This document shows, one piece after another, positions 46,978 to 59,098 of a stretch of 64,000 nt of DNA (the stretch's first letter is position 1; the number at the start of each line of letters is the position of its first letter). A program made the position numbers and the translations under genes. The notes beneath the pieces were generated by a model. It had not been told where the DNA came from. It worked only from the letters and a program-made list of their open reading frames with translations, and did no database searches. The stretch comes from Tetrapyrgos nigripes (taxonomy: Eukaryota; Basidiomycota; Agaricomycetes; Agaricales; Campanellaceae), in assembly GCA_013368315.1 (NCBI GenBank), contig JAACJM010000224.1:62001-126000 (forward strand). Direction: 5' to 3'.

Positions 46978-47954
46978 TCAGTAAGTCCCCGCTGCAACTT
47001 CAGCATTCTGCATAATCGCAGCTCCCGAAGACCTTTGAGATACGAAACGTCATTTCAATACCGACTGTAGAAACAAAAAAACCGACTCACGTTCCAATCC
47101 TCTCCGCACCGGCCTTCAGCACCTCCAGACACTTTTCAAACGACCTAATCCCCGCGCTCGCCTTCACTTTAACACTTCCACCCTTATACTTCACCGTCCT
47201 CCACATCAACTGCACATCCTCCTTCGTCGCTCCTCCACCCAAAAACCCCGTACAAGTTTTAACAAAAGCAGCTCCTGCCTCGGCCGATAAGAACGATGCT
47301 GCGATTTTCTCCTCGTCTGTTAGAAAGACGGTTTCGAGGATGACTTTGACAGGAACAGGATGGGAAGCTTGGACGACTGAGTGGATGTCGGAGAATACGG
47401 AACTGTAGGATTTTGAACCGAGAGTACCGATGGAGAGGACCATGTCGATTTCTTTTGCGCCGTTGGAGATGGCGTCTTTTGCTTCACTATATTTAGGATG
47501 AAAGAGGTGTCAGAAAAGCAAGAAAGCTTCGTTGCGTTTTAATTACTCACAAGACTTTGGCATCAGTGGTACCAGCACCGAGAGGAAAGCCTATCACGGC
47601 GCATGGAATACTATCAGAGCCTTTGAGTCTGTCGGAGACCTGTTTGACGTTTACACCGTTGACGCAGCAGGACTAGTGTATAGCACGATTAGCAGCACAT
47701 CCTAGGCTTAGCCCACTTCGTGCAATTTAGTAGATTACCTTGAACTTGTATTTGATAGCCTGATCACAGAGTTCATCAATCTGAGCAGGAGTTGCATCCG
47801 GTTTCAAGAGCGTATGATCGATGGTAGAGGCAAACAGCTCATTGGGAGTCGTGATAGAAGCAAACGAAGAGTCTGGAAGAGAGTTATCAGACTTCACTTG
47901 GGCAATCTTGTCGGCGATCAAGGCTGTCCATTCTTCTGTCGTCCGGTTTGCCAT
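46978..47954 (-). CDS. deoxyribose-phosphate aldolase
   Basis: Cleaves 2-deoxyribose-5-phosphate to glyceraldehyde-3-phosphate and acetaldehyde, in deoxynucleoside salvage. The frame is open to 47981, but the first ATG (MANRTTEEW) is at 47954. Exons join to give [103 protein letters not shown] and the Schiff-base Lys in [11 protein letters not shown]. The last exon begins after CTCAAAG and ends NAEVAAGTY. The 46978 stop leaves the enzyme full length. A fungal gene of this kind is not rare, although the enzyme is best known from bacteria. Confidence 0.92.
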
Positions 47955-48046
47955 GTCGAAAGGAGGTAAATCACAGTGCAATTTTTTTTTTCAAGTCAGT
48001 AAACATCCAGATTGACACGTCCATAATACACAGAGATTTGTCTACT

Positions 48047-49510
48047 CTACCCTACAACGGGTATATCATCCACATCTTTGGGGTCATCGCCCTCTTCTTC
48101 TGCTTCGTCGTCATCGTCACCCTCATTTTCTTCCTCCTCATCTTCCTCATCTTCACTGTCTTCTTCCTCACTTTCACTCTCATTAAAGGTCAGTGAAATA
48201 TACTCATCACCCAGCTGGGCATCATTAGCGTAATAACGTTGCACACGAGATTCACCTTCAGAACTCGAGGGAGTCGAATCCGTAGTGGCAGAAGATATTG
48301 AGGGAGCGGGGATAGCAGATGAAGAGGTAGGCTTCCTATTGCGATTGGCACGAATGACATGCGGAAGCTTACATCCCTTGGTCGAGCAAGTACCCTTCTC
48401 AGCAAAGTCGGGACACTCCTTGACGTGCTGCTTGTCACAGTCGAGCCCTTTTTCGCAGTATCCAAGGACAGCAAAATCACGGCAAACACCATGACGCTCG
48501 CCAACATTTACATGCGGGAAAGGACAGTTGGGTCGAGTACAGCGACCTTTGTTCATAAAGTGCAAACAGATGGGAGTGCGTTCTGGAATTGGGTCATGTG
48601 AAAGGTTGCAAGTTTCGGCGGATTTGGAGCAGTTGTCTTGCAAGAAATTCCAGCAGATGGCAATCTTGGCAGGGTCGTGCTGATACATGCAAGTGAGGCC
48701 ATGAGAGCAAGAACCTAGAAAATGAAGAGATGGAGAAAAAAAAAGTTTGCAGTGGTGAATACAAATCAGAGATGATACACTCTGAGCGACGCTTTCTTCT
48801 AATCGATGATGTCGCACCTGTTGTCGAGAAGCGGGGACATTGTTTATCCGAATACTTCATGCGTTTGCTGCTGGGGCGGCGAGTTCTGTTGAATGCTGTT
48901 AGATAAAAAGACGTGCCGAGATCCAGGGACCAGACGGACTGATAAGGTCTTCGATTGTTGGTCAAAGTCATGTTGCGATTGGTAGGCCTGCGACCACCGC
49001 GTGAGGTTTTTGGTTTGTACACACGGTTGGCGGCGATGAGGTGACCAGATTTCCTTGTAAATGGCGCTTGTGCCGTCGTTGCAATCGGTTTGCTAGGACC
49101 TGCACTCGGGGGCTTGGGGACTGAAAAGGAATAAGCAAAAGCTGAGTGATGAGGAGGTCAAACGTACGATCTTTGCGGACTAGAGAGCGACCCGATGACT
49201 GGAAGGCTACACCCCCGAGGATGACTTCTTTCGTTTCGGAGGAAGAGTGCGCTGATATGGGCTTGGAAACCTTGGGCGGCACTGTCGGGCCAATATACTT
49301 ATTATTCATGGGCTGGTAGTTGGGATTGACGTAGGTGCTTCTTCGAGATGGAAAGCCCGTTGAAGGCTGGGCGGACATAGTGGACTTGTGCGAATTGATA
49401 GACGCTGGATGGGGGTAAAAAATGTGCACATCGACAAGTAAACAGAATCTTTGAAACTGACCTGTGAGTCTTGCGATTTCGCTCTTGAGTTGAGCTTCTG
49501 AGGAGGACAT
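48047..49510 (-). CDS. five-finger CCCH zinc-finger protein, ZC3H3-like
   Basis: Joined exons give a disordered basic N-terminus (residues 1-160, RGGRRPTNRNMTLTNNRR). Five tandem CCCH fingers follow: CPRFSTTGSCSHGLTCMYQH, CWNFLQDNCSKSAETCNLSH, CLHFMNKGRCTRPNCPFPH, CRDFAVLGYCEKGLDCDKQH and CPDFAEKGTCSTKGCKLPH. The C-terminus is a long acidic tail (SEEEDSEDEEDEEEENEGDD). Five fingers with this spacing match animal ZC3H3, which links polyadenylation to mRNA export; some fungi have a counterpart. Binding of RNA in the nucleus is inferred. The aldolase gene follows 92 bp downstream on the same strand. Confidence 0.85.
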
Positions 49511-49763
49511 GATGGGAGTTGGAGTACAACGTTTGCGACGTTGATTAATGATTCCTAAGCGCTATTGTTCCTCTCACACTTTACTAAGCGGCACCTAGGT
49601 TCGGTCCCATCCGTTCTTTTCGAACTCCGGCTGCGGTTCGTGACTCGTCTGGCCCCATTCAAAGTCCGCCAGGCCATGTTAGATTACCCAATAGACTGGT
49701 TCACGAGTCTCAGCGGCACCAATCGTATTTTGGCTCCGAATTCAATATTCAATATTTAATACC

Positions 49764-49864
49764 GGCCTGATGGTCTAGTAGTATGATTCCTTGTTAGGGT
49801 CACGTGAAGTCATGTGCTTCCTAGCCTTTCGAGGAGGTCCCGGGTTCAATTCCCGGTCAGGCCC
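49764..49864 (+). tRNA. tRNA-Pro (AGG) with intron
   Basis: Acceptor arms GGCCTGA (49764-49770) and TCAGGCC (49857-49863) pair fully, followed by discriminator C. The T arm is CCGGG-TTCAATT-CCCGG. The anticodon stem CCTTG pairs with CGAGG (one G-T), and the loop reads TTAGGG, giving anticodon AGG. About 29 extra bases after the anticodon are the intron. The D arm GGTCTAGTAGTATGAT resembles other eukaryotic tRNA-Pro. Confidence 0.9.
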
Positions 49865-49994
49865 ATTTAGGATGGGTTGATCAAGTTTTTAAGTCATTTA
49901 TTGAGTCGGCCTTTTTGTCGGATGACGGAGACACATTCCGCACATCAACATAACTTTTAGACCTGTTTTAATTCAGAGAATAATTTTACTCCAA

Positions 49995-52484
49995 TTACAG
50001 CTCATTCACTCTCCTTACAACCCCCGCCAAACCATTATCTACATCACTCAGACTAGCGTCTTTCCTGAAAACTTCCATATACACTTCTCCCCGTCCCAGC
50101 TCAACGTCAGTACCACCACTATGATTTCCGTCCAAATCAATCTCAATCTTCCTACCAACATGCCAATGTTGCGGACTCATCCCTCTAGTGAACACCTCTT
50201 GGATATCATGCCCGCTGTCCAATAATTGTTGAGCGTTGAATAGCTGCGTCGACTTTGACGAGTAGTTGGATATGCTGGGGATGATGTAGTAAGGCAGTGA
50301 GACGATGTAACGGTCTTTAGGTTGGAGGATCTTGGAAGCTGTCGCTATTGTTTCTGAAGAACTACTGCAGAGCGAAAGGTGTGGTCAGTATGAAGCGGTT
50401 GGAAAAAAAAAATCGAATGCAACCAACCTCGCGACCGAGTCACTAGCGGGGAATCCTAGCTCTCTGAGTGCTCTACTTACCCTCTCTGCGAGCTGTTGAA
50501 GATCGAGATCTTCATTATCGTCTTCGCCTGAACACACCAATCCTACCAAGAAAGGGCGATCCTGAAAGAGTCTGTTTAGCGGATACTTGATAATGCAAAT
50601 CAACGTCACGTACGGCCATGTAGAGAACTCTTCGTCTCCTCGTCTGAACAGTATCTGGTGACTCTGAAAGATGAATGGTCGCAACTGAGAACTCTGGAGG
50701 CGGTAATGGTGAAGGCGAAGGTGATGGCGAACTAACAGACTCCTCTACCGGTTTGCTCGTGTCCGAGCCTACGACAGCATCAAAAGACGAAGATTTAGTG
50801 CTTGACGTCCCATCCAACTCGGACGTGGTAATGGATTTGTCGTCACTTTCGTGATCGCCTGGCTGCTGAGACGACTCCGTCAAAGCCAACTGACCGACTT
50901 CTTCGCTTGCAGTAGTCGATGATATGGCATCATCCAGAGCTTCTTGATCCACTTGTCCGTCATCGGTCTGCTGAATATTTTCAGAGTCGCTTGGGGTCCC
51001 CGTCGTAGCTCTAGCTTTATCATCTCCACCCTCAGGTTCTTGATCATCCTTATCCTTGTCGTCCTTCGTTACTGGTTCCGACTCTGCCTCAGGTGAACTC
51101 TTCTCAGGCAAAGGCGTCGACGACGCGGACCCCTTCTTCGAATGCGACTTCCCAAACGTCAAATACCCCGGCCAATTCCACTTCCTCACATCCATATTAT
51201 TCATATTCATATTCACGTTGAAGTTATTGAGATTGAGACCCATCAATGAACCGTGAGTTAATGAGCCTTCTTTATTTCCCGAGTCTCCTTGTTGTTGCTG
51301 CTGGTCCTGTCTATTGGATGAGGATGTAGATGTAGCCGTGTTTCCCTCGCGTTCATCCGGAGGCGAGGGTTCATCTACTGGATTCGGTTTTGGTGGTGGA
51401 GGTATCAAGTTTGTGAGGTGGGGGAATAATGACAGTGGTAGGTTCGACTGGTTGAAACGAGCGCAAGGTATGATGTGTGTGGAAGTCAACCCCACAGGTA
51501 TTATCGTGCTGGGTATATCAGAGGCAAGGGTTTCGAGTATGGGTGTCATGGATTGGTGTTCTGGGTGTAGAGGTATTCGTCCTGTTAACAAAGGGAATTA
51601 ACAAAGGGAAAAAGCAACATTTCAGTACGGCTTCGCAGAGGAGGTATTCAAAGCCAATTCAAAGCCTACCCACCTAGATGACTTCCAAATGCAATTCCAT
51701 CCTCCAAATTCCATGACCAGGCCCAAACAGTAAAGAATCGTTCCAGCTGGAGTTCTAATGCTTGTTGTCCCAGAGTTGTAAGGATGGTTGTGAAAGATCC
51801 GTGAGTGAGCTGAGAGCGGGGTTTGGACGTATAAGAGGGAAAACAGTACTAGCTCACACACCTTGAATTTCTCATACCCTCGCATAATATCTGCCCTCAG
51901 CGCAGTAACATGCACCGACGCATCATTGTAGTCATACAGCATATTCTGTTTGTCCTTCTCTTTACTGTCAGCTACTTTCGTTTTTTCCTTCTCCTTGCCT
52001 TTGCCTTTCGACTTGTTATTCGTTACAGGCGCTCTAGGGGCTTTGGCAACTTCAATTCCCTGGACGAGTCTACTGAATCAATGGATCATGTCAGGAGTAG
52101 CAAGCACTTCTACCTACAGCATGTATCCAGAAGTTTGGCTCTGGAGAGAGCATAATCATCCTTCGAGTTTGCGAATGGACATTCTCGCAGGTATCCTCCA
52201 AATTGAAAGTCCTATTCATCGCAGAAAAGTAGTCAATTTTTCCAGCCCTAGATACTTGAAATAAATCCGACAAGCCTAACGCACTCTGAAAAGCTAACCA
52301 AAGCCTTTGCTAAACCGACTTGTCGAAGCATCCGGTCGCGCGACACGGCTCGTTCTTTGGAAGTGTAAAAGAGTATTTGAGCTTGTTCTTCGGCATCTTC
52401 GTCGTCTTCTGGTACAGGACCTGTAGGTCGTAGAGTGGAATTGTATATGGTGAGGTATGAGAGATTGGGCGGAGTCGTGGTCAT
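49995..52484 (-). CDS. CCZ1: vacuolar fusion protein CCZ1
   Basis: Partner of MON1 in the exchange factor that activates Rab7 (Ypt7) on late endosomes and vacuoles. Exon 1 (from ATG 52484) gives NLSYLTIYNSTLRPTGP, ILFYTSKERAVSRDRMLRQV and GLAKALVSFS. Later exons give VCENVHSQTRRMIMLSPEPNFW, MLYDYNDASVHVTALRADIM and LHPEHQSMTPILETLASD. These are the first longin-type domain of Ccz1. A disordered acidic insert of about 300 residues (51360-50700) follows, then RFP-like VGLVCSGEDD and the C-terminal QHWHVGRKIEIDLDGNHSGG. Many short introns. The insert is long compared with yeast Ccz1 as I remember it. Confidence 0.88.
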
Positions 52485-52674
52485 GTCATGGAGATGACTT
52501 TGGCGAGATACCTTTTTAGGAAGTGGCTTCGTTCTTTCCCTTTCTTCTACATATGTAGCTCACTTGATGCGTTCCAGTTATATGAGACGCTCCGATCAAT
52601 AAGATATTCATGAAATAGATAACGGGTCCAGGAGTAGCAAAAATGTAAAACATAATGATAAACATTCTGCAACA

Positions 52675-52774
52675 TGCTCCCTGCAAGGCTCGAACTTGCG
52701 ACCTCGAGATAACAGATGCCAAGCATCCTCACGTAACTATGAGACTCGCGCTCTACCGACTGAGCTAAGGAAGC
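52675..52774 (-). tRNA. tRNA-Met (CAT), elongator type, with intron
   Basis: Read on the minus strand from 52774: acceptor GCTTCCT pairs with AGGGAGC at the end (one T-G), with discriminator A at 52675. The D arm is AGCTCAGTCGGTAGAGC. The anticodon stem/loop is GAGTCTCATA then ATCTCGAG, with a 27-base intron between the halves. The T arm is TTGCA-AGTTCGA-GCCTTGCA-like. Anticodon CAT with this arm pattern is the elongator form. Confidence 0.9.
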
Positions 52775-53144
52775 GATATCGTAAGGCGATCTGTAGCCTT
52801 TAACACCTGCGTATACCCAGAAGTGAGAAAGGAAATGTAAATTTCTTATGTAATTGCCAGTAAGAATATTCATGTCTCAGTGATCTATTCCTGATGAGTG
52901 CATATTTGGACGAAATTTTTTGGATGAGAATAAATCTGGGATTTTTTCCCAGCGCCGGAGATGCTCCATGTTGCTACGGTCCCATATGGAGTAGTTCGGT
53001 TCCGGGTCAAAAATGCATTGAGACACTACTTCCAATCCGTGGCAAGTGCCCCGATAGCACACGCAGTTTCTACTAGTGCTACTACTATGCATAAAGGAGA
53101 GCACCGAAATTCGCTGCAAATGAAGACAAGAAAATCATGGTACC
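52775..53144. other. intergenic, contains dispersed repeat copy 2
   Basis: Between tRNA-Met and the inverted-duplication arm. The stretch 52894-53005 is the second copy of the repeat at 29320-29440. The remainder shows nothing recognisable. Confidence 0.5.
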
Positions 53145-54270
53145 AGTGCGCCTCGTCCCGACGCGTCTCGGAGTACAAACAGATATCAATACAGGATTTC
53201 CTTTTTGGGCGAACCATAACTTCAACTTTTACCATTGTCCGCTCAACTATCCAATCGACTTGCTGTCTGTCGTCTAGACTGCCCGCTGGGAACCGTTACT
53301 ATGGAGCCTCTGTTTTTCTCGCTTTGGCTTGGCCCTTTTCAAGCAATTTCTGAACCATTCCTCCTCTCAAACTACCAAGATGGAAATCCGACCTGGATAC
53401 GCCTCAAGCTTCAACCCCAATCGTCCTCTGCATGGAAAGTATATAGCAGCTTTGATTCTGAGGAGGTAACTTCAGTATCAAAGCGTCCTTCGCATTTACA
53501 TCCAGCCTTCATCCTCACTTACTATCATCATCGACATGTCTTACTCCACCTACAACTCTTACTCTGCCTCTTCCTCTGCCGCACTCGGCCTATTCGTCAT
53601 TACACCCTCATCCTCTCCCAGAGAGACTCACGAGACGTACGAGCAGCTTTGGCATGTGCTCCGTCCTTCCACCACCAACTCTAATGTCGAGAAGAGGTCC
53701 ACATCCTCCTCGACTTCGACTTTCAAGAAGTTCTTCAAAGGCTTCTAAATCATCCTTCACCAGCACGAATACTCTTCTGTGCTCGAAACCCTATCTTTAT
53801 TCACTGCCAACCTGTCATTGCTTTCAATGCTGAGCGCTTGAGCATTCGAGATACAGCTGGCATTGATGATTATTCTTTACTCGCGATGCCCATTCCGCGA
53901 GTCATCCATCCCACATCGCTGGGACGCCCCTCGCCTGCCTACTTCATCTCAGGGCACGGCGCCTCCTAGTCCTGGACTAGAAATACGTACTGTCGGCAGC
54001 AGAAGCTGTCCAACACCTCATCCAGTGGACAAATATTTGGTTACTTCAATGGACTATTACTCTGTGCACTTTGTGTAAAAGCTACATAGATCATCCTCGT
54101 ATCATGATTTTAGAGTTAATCTATAATATTACCGACATTCTCTCGTCGGAATTATCTTCATTTGTTTGAAATGCCAACTACGCTTCTGTGAGCTCACGAC
54201 CAGATCTACACAATGGTGATCTTGAGTGCTAGCATGGTATAAGATGTATTTCGATTTCACTCAAGTGTGA
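53145..54270 (+). repeat. inverted duplication, left arm
   Basis: About 1.1 kb that returns in reverse orientation at roughly 61470-62580. Identity is very high through the 70-codon ORF and its leader, and lower in the downstream part, where several small indels occur. Similarity begins near cgacgcgtctcg and ends near cactcaagtgtgag. Confidence 0.9.
53536..53748 (+). CDS. 70-residue Ser-rich protein, copy A
   Basis: Intronless frame from ATG at 53536. The product is rich in Ser, Thr and Tyr at the N-terminus (MSYSTYNSYSASSSAALGLF), has a charged middle (SPRETHETYEQLWHVLRPS), and ends in a basic aromatic tail, TFKKFFKGF. No signal peptide, CAAX box or Cys pattern is present, so it is not a standard pheromone precursor or small secreted Cys-rich protein. 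A TATA-like tatata lies near 53440, and the leader is pyrimidine-rich. An identical protein is encoded at 61983-62195 with one synonymous change. I do not know the function. Confidence 0.65.
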   Translation: MSYSTYNSYSASSSAALGLFVITPSSSPRETHETYEQLWHVLRPSTTNSNVEKRSTSSSTSTFKKFFKGF

Positions 54271-54732
54271 GACAATATTCACTGCCAGCCTGTTATTGCT
54301 TTCAACTTGAGCATACGAAAACACAGCTGCCAGACAAATCACCGAGAATGACGCTCTTACCTGTCATCCTACGCTCACCGCGATGTCCACTCCGCGGACC
54401 ATACTTCACAGGCCTAATACCATCGGTATATCATTTCACTGGTCATACATCGACCAGTTGGACACAAATTATCGCCATCACTCTCTATACACAACTATTA
54501 GTGCTAAGTACAAAATTTCGAATATGTATAATGTAACATGGGGATCTATATAATTCATAACTGCTGGATTACGACTGATATATATCTAAACCTAAACTAC
54601 ATTGCTTCTGCTGAGTGTCAACTATCAGCTTCGTTGGGTACACAAGTGTCCATAGCAAAAGTCAAGCACCTTACAAAGCGATCTACGCGAAAACCAAGGT
54701 TATACAGCGAAAAAAATTCTCCCTCATTCCAC
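54271..54732. repeat. partial decayed third copy of the duplicated 3' region
   Basis: Just beyond the left arm, 54277-54420 resembles 53803-53920: attcactgccagcctgttat, gagcat-cga, acagctg and ccgcgatgtccactccgcgga recur in order. It lacks the ORF. The remainder to 54732 is AT-rich with no gene seen, and forms the 3' side of the protease gene. Confidence 0.55.
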
Positions 54733-57700
54733 TCAGTCCAACGTTACGCTAGATGAACTCGGCGACCCAGCCCCACTCGGTCCAGACGAAGGGGACAACG
54801 TAGGGCTTACCGGTCTTTGCCCAAGCTTGAAAGCCGACTCGCTCCCACTGACACTTGGCTCCGTTCGCTGAGAATGGCATTCGCTGTCCTCGCCAATATC
54901 TAAATCTTCATCCAGATCTGGTTCGGCTTCAATTGAAGAGGTTGGTGAACCAGCTCCCGTTCTATCAGCTAAACCCGAGTTCGGATCCCTCCATGATTGC
55001 AGATATTCGTCGTGAATGTTTTCCTGACCGAGCAACTGGACGATGTCTGTGTCCACTGGATCCGACAAGAGCGTTGAGTGCATGCTGTCTTCAAAGGCAG
55101 GTGGGTCTCCGCCGTCAGAAAACCCCATATGATTTTCACTGCTTGGTGTTGTCCAAGAGTAGTTAACGACGTAGTTCGGTAAGTCGTCGCTCAGAGTAAG
55201 ATTGTCACTACGGGGTGTGGGCAGTTGGATGGTCGTCATGAGGTTGAGTTCATCGTCACCTTCGGCGTCAGCGTCAGGAGTAGGTAGAGTATCGGCATTC
55301 GACCCCAACGTCTCTCCTTCGGCTACGGACCTGGGTCTTGACTTGGCCTCTTCAACAAGTTCATGGCTTTTTCCACCCAAGGGGTTGGACGAACGGCGAC
55401 GGTAGAAAAGGAGGTAAGCGTTTTGGTTCTACGAACAAGACGTCAGTAAACGAAGAATGTCAATAAACTCTGAACACACACCACAGACTCTGAGGCTTTT
55501 GCAGGCGTCACATACGAGTCATCGAAATGATACCAGCTGCCATCCATGTGGTTCAACGCGTACGCCCTGTAGTGACCGCCACCTAATCCGCCGATATGCT
55601 CATCCACTGCAAAAAGATCGTAGACCAGCGGTTCTTGAGATCTTTGTAACAACTCTTCCTCTACACCTTCCGCTTCCTGCCCTATCACTTCCTTTAACCT
55701 GCCATCCTTAACCAATTCATTCAGCACCCTCCTCTCTCCCACCATATCTCCAAGATCTAGATTTTCCGTCGGGAAATCGACAAAGACATCGATTTTATCC
55801 CTCAACATCCTCGAATTGCTAAACCTTTTCAGATGGACCACCAAAACATCCGGCACCTTCCACAAGTCGAACCTCTTCGTCGCCTGCTGATGTTTCTTGC
55901 ACCGAGGGCAATACCATAGGTCATCTTCTCCTAGCTTCTCCTCCTTTGTAAATTCAGCCAAACAGTCGTGTAACGAAATTCCTCTGGGTTTTTTCTCCCC
56001 ATCCGACTTTGTGGCCTCCTTGTACTCTGGGTGGATAAACTCCTCGAAGTGTTCCGCCTCCCAAAGAGCATGTTCGAACTTGCCTCCACTCCCACTTGAA
56101 AACGATCCCCCACCGTATCCGCCACCCCGTTCCTCGCCGAAATAATACGCCTTCATGTTCTCGTCAAACTCGCAGTAGAAAGCGTCACACTCTCTGAGGA
56201 GAACATCCCCATCTCCTTCACCCGTTGTCCTCGTATCCCACGAGTCGAACTTGTTCGATGAGCCATAAAGCCCTCCAACGGCATAGTCCTTCTGATCCTT
56301 CTGAAGACGGATAGTAAACACATCTTTCTTGGGACCCACTCTGACCGGAACACTACTGGCGGGCGCTACATTGTCTTCTTCGTCATCAACCAGAACCATA
56401 GACTTTTCATCAGCAATGTCGCCTTCTTCATCAGGTTCAGGCTGGGCTTCCTTCTTAGCTGACGCTGATTCTCGAGGTGACTCAGGTGGCGTTTGAGTCT
56501 GCACTGGAACCTCCTCAACGACCACCTCCCCGTCTCCTTCTTTCTTCTTAATCTCCGTAATTGTCTCTTCCTTCCCCATTCCCATATTCCTATAATCAAT
56601 CTGAATCTCTTCCATCTCTTCATCCTCCTCATCTCCATTACCACTACCCTTCTTCTTCCTCCCTCCTTCCTCCCAAGTCCACAAATCCCGCCTATTCTTC
56701 GTCCACCTTTGCAGTCTATCAATCACACACTCGTATATTGCGTTCATACTCCGGGCTTTGTCTCGAGGAACAACTACAATGCCTGGATAGCCGAATAATG
56801 AAGGTCCTCGGCTGTAGCTATTGTAAGTGTTATTTCTGGTGTAACTGAAAGCTCCTGATCCAGTCCCCGAATTGGCTGGAGGCGCATCGCAGAGGAATGT
56901 AGGGACGATGAAAGGCTCGTCATCCTCTTCTTCCTCTTGTTCTCCTTCCTTACTTTGTTCTCGATTTTCTTGGGACCCAGACCCAGAAGGCGATTGTGAC
57001 CGCGACTCGGCCTCCGAATCTTTGCCATTGACCTCGAACTCTGCCTTTTTAGCCTTCTTCTTCTTCTTCTTCTTCAACTTGTCATACGTCCGACTCTGTC
57101 TGGAATGACAAGGCAACTCGAAACAGACGATCACATCCGAATCCGACATCTCGCTGCACATGACATTGTCGTCCAGATTTTTGTAGAAACGGTGATTGAA
57201 GATTTCGAGAGTGAGGAGCTAGATAGATGGACATTAAAGTTTGTTTAGAGTTTAATTTAGAGTTCTAGTGACGGATATAACGCACGTTATCCGGATCAAC
57301 ACTCATCCACCTTCCCAGCAATACCCTCAACTCCCGGAGAGAGCAGTCAGCCCTAGGAAGCTCCACAGGAATCCGGAGATGAGGTTTCTCGTTGTCCCAG
57401 GGAATGTAGAGAACCGAATGTCTCCATTTCTTCTGGATAGGCAGAGGAAGAGTGAGGTACATGAAGGGATCAAATGTTATTGAGACCTGTAGCCGCGTCA
57501 ATACGATTGTTTGCTAGCAGTATGGCCTTCAAGACTCACCTTTTCACACTCTGGACAGATCAAGGTACTTTGATACTGTCCTTGGAAGAGGTCCACGATA
57601 ACAGAATCATTCCTCTTCTTATACCCGTTCCAACTCTTCCTTGCAAACTCCAAAATCTCTTTCGCATAGTCATTCTGCGCCCTCTTCTGCCTTTCCTCAT

Positions 57701-59098
57701 CCCAATCTGGATTCTCCACGTACGGCTTCTTGAGAATCCGGTTCAGATCCTCGTGCAAACCGTCCAACAGAAAAGCCACAAATTCCTGAGAGTCATGCTG
57801 TTGGTAACCCGAAAACTGGGGAGCAAACCTCGACAACGTAGATTTAAATTCGCGAGGGGAATAAGAATGGCTGGACGAGTAAGAGGATGTGGACTGGAAT
57901 GTAGTAGACCATATCTTGTGAAGAAGGGCAGCAAAAGCTTGGGCGATTTGGCCGTGCATCCCTAAGGGATTATCAGGGTTAAGCTCTTGCTCGAATACAC
58001 CGGATAGAAAGTATTCGGCTACTTCAGGAGTATGGGCAAGGCATTGAACGGCGGAATTCATGAAGCAAGTATTGCCTAAATTACCAAGGCCGAGAGTACC
58101 GGGATTGACTTTCTTAGCTGCAGGGGTGGTGACAGCGGTACTAGGAGATTTGGAGGCAAAGGGAGATTTGACAGTAGATGACATGCGATTGAAGAATCCA
58201 TCGTTGGATTTAAAGATGGGAGCGGGTGCAAGGTCTACTAGCCATCGATCGTCTTCTTTGAACTCAACAGCGAAACTGTCAAGTGATTCTATTCCAGCTT
58301 CTTCTAGAGTTTTGTCACTGGCTTCAAGAAGGTTCTTCTCGCCTTTATCAAGATGTGCGAGGGTGAAGTCATCATTGGTGACTTTCCAGATGCGATATGG
58401 GGGAAGAGGCGGTGGAGAAGGAGAAACAGCTGAGGCGAGTCGCTCCGACAGATTTCTGAGCGTGTCGTGCGTGGAGAGCGAAATGGAGGTGGGGGGAGTA
58501 GAAGGATCGAAATCACTGGGAGAGAGTCGACCGGCTCGTAAAAGAGGAGGATGAAGTTCAAGCTGGATTTGTTTTTGTTCACCACGAGCGATCGTGTGCC
58601 TCGGAATGGGAACCTCTGGTGACCCATACCTATAACTTGTAAACGAAACAAAGAGGCCAAAAGAGAAGTATGAACGCACCAAGAAGTGAGCTTGTCCCAA
58701 GCATCTTGAGGCATGTATTCAACATCAATGCCCTCCATTAGGCCAGGTTTGAGATTTCCAAAATCGTCGAGAAGCGGGGCAGTGGCGACTGGACCAAGAT
58801 CATTTTCTGCCACCGGCCCTTCTTTTCCAACCTCGCCATTGCAAGCTGAGCGCCATCGGCGTACCCATGGACTATCGACAAGATACCAAGTCTGGCCAAG
58901 AGTCATGGTGTTGTCTTTCACGAGATCGTCGATGATCCTGACTTTTTGAGGAGGAAGAGGATCTGGGTCATTGTTGTCCTGCATATAGGCGTCGACGTCG
59001 TCTATGGTGGAATGAGGACTGCTGCGTTTATTTGTATCGTGGACGTCGTCGGAGGCGCTGCGCTGGCGTTTGCGTCCTAAAGATGCCTCAGAGTTCAT
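54733..59098 (-). CDS. UBP12: ubiquitin carboxyl-terminal hydrolase, UBP12/USP15-like
   Basis: Cysteine protease that removes ubiquitin. ATG at 59098 (a frame open to 59128 lacks an earlier ATG). N-terminal DUSP domain: GQTWYLVDSPWVRRWRSA to YMPQDAWDKLTSWYG. Then a ubiquitin-like region (RIWKVTNDDFTLAHLDK). The catalytic Cys lies in GLGNLGNTCFMNSAVQCL, with QHDSQEFVAFLLDGLHEDLN after it. A second ubiquitin-like region sits near SVLYIPWDNEKPHLRI. A large acidic/Lys-rich insert follows (57060-56400), then WYCPRCKKHQQATKRFDLWK, VVHLKRFSNSRMLRDK and the His box GGGHYRAYALNHMDGSWYHF. The last exon adds a disordered Ser/Pro/Asp-rich tail. Domain order matches yeast Ubp12 and animal USP4/11/15. Confidence 0.93.

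Noticed and set aside
48190..48507. 105-codon minus-strand frame within the CCCH gene
   Set aside because: Alternate frame of the zinc-finger coding exon, lacking the finger pattern.
52675..53005. tRNA-derived SINE starting at tRNA-Met
   Set aside because: The tRNA folds normally with an intact intron and acceptor stem, and the repeat copy elsewhere has no tRNA-like head.
53235..53684. 149-codon frame overlapping the 70-residue gene
   Set aside because: Out of frame with the conserved small ORF; it differs at residues between the two arms and includes the leader, so the 70-codon frame is the better call.
53536..53748. Mating pheromone precursor
   Set aside because: Size fits, but the C-terminus lacks a CAAX box and there are no Cys residues.
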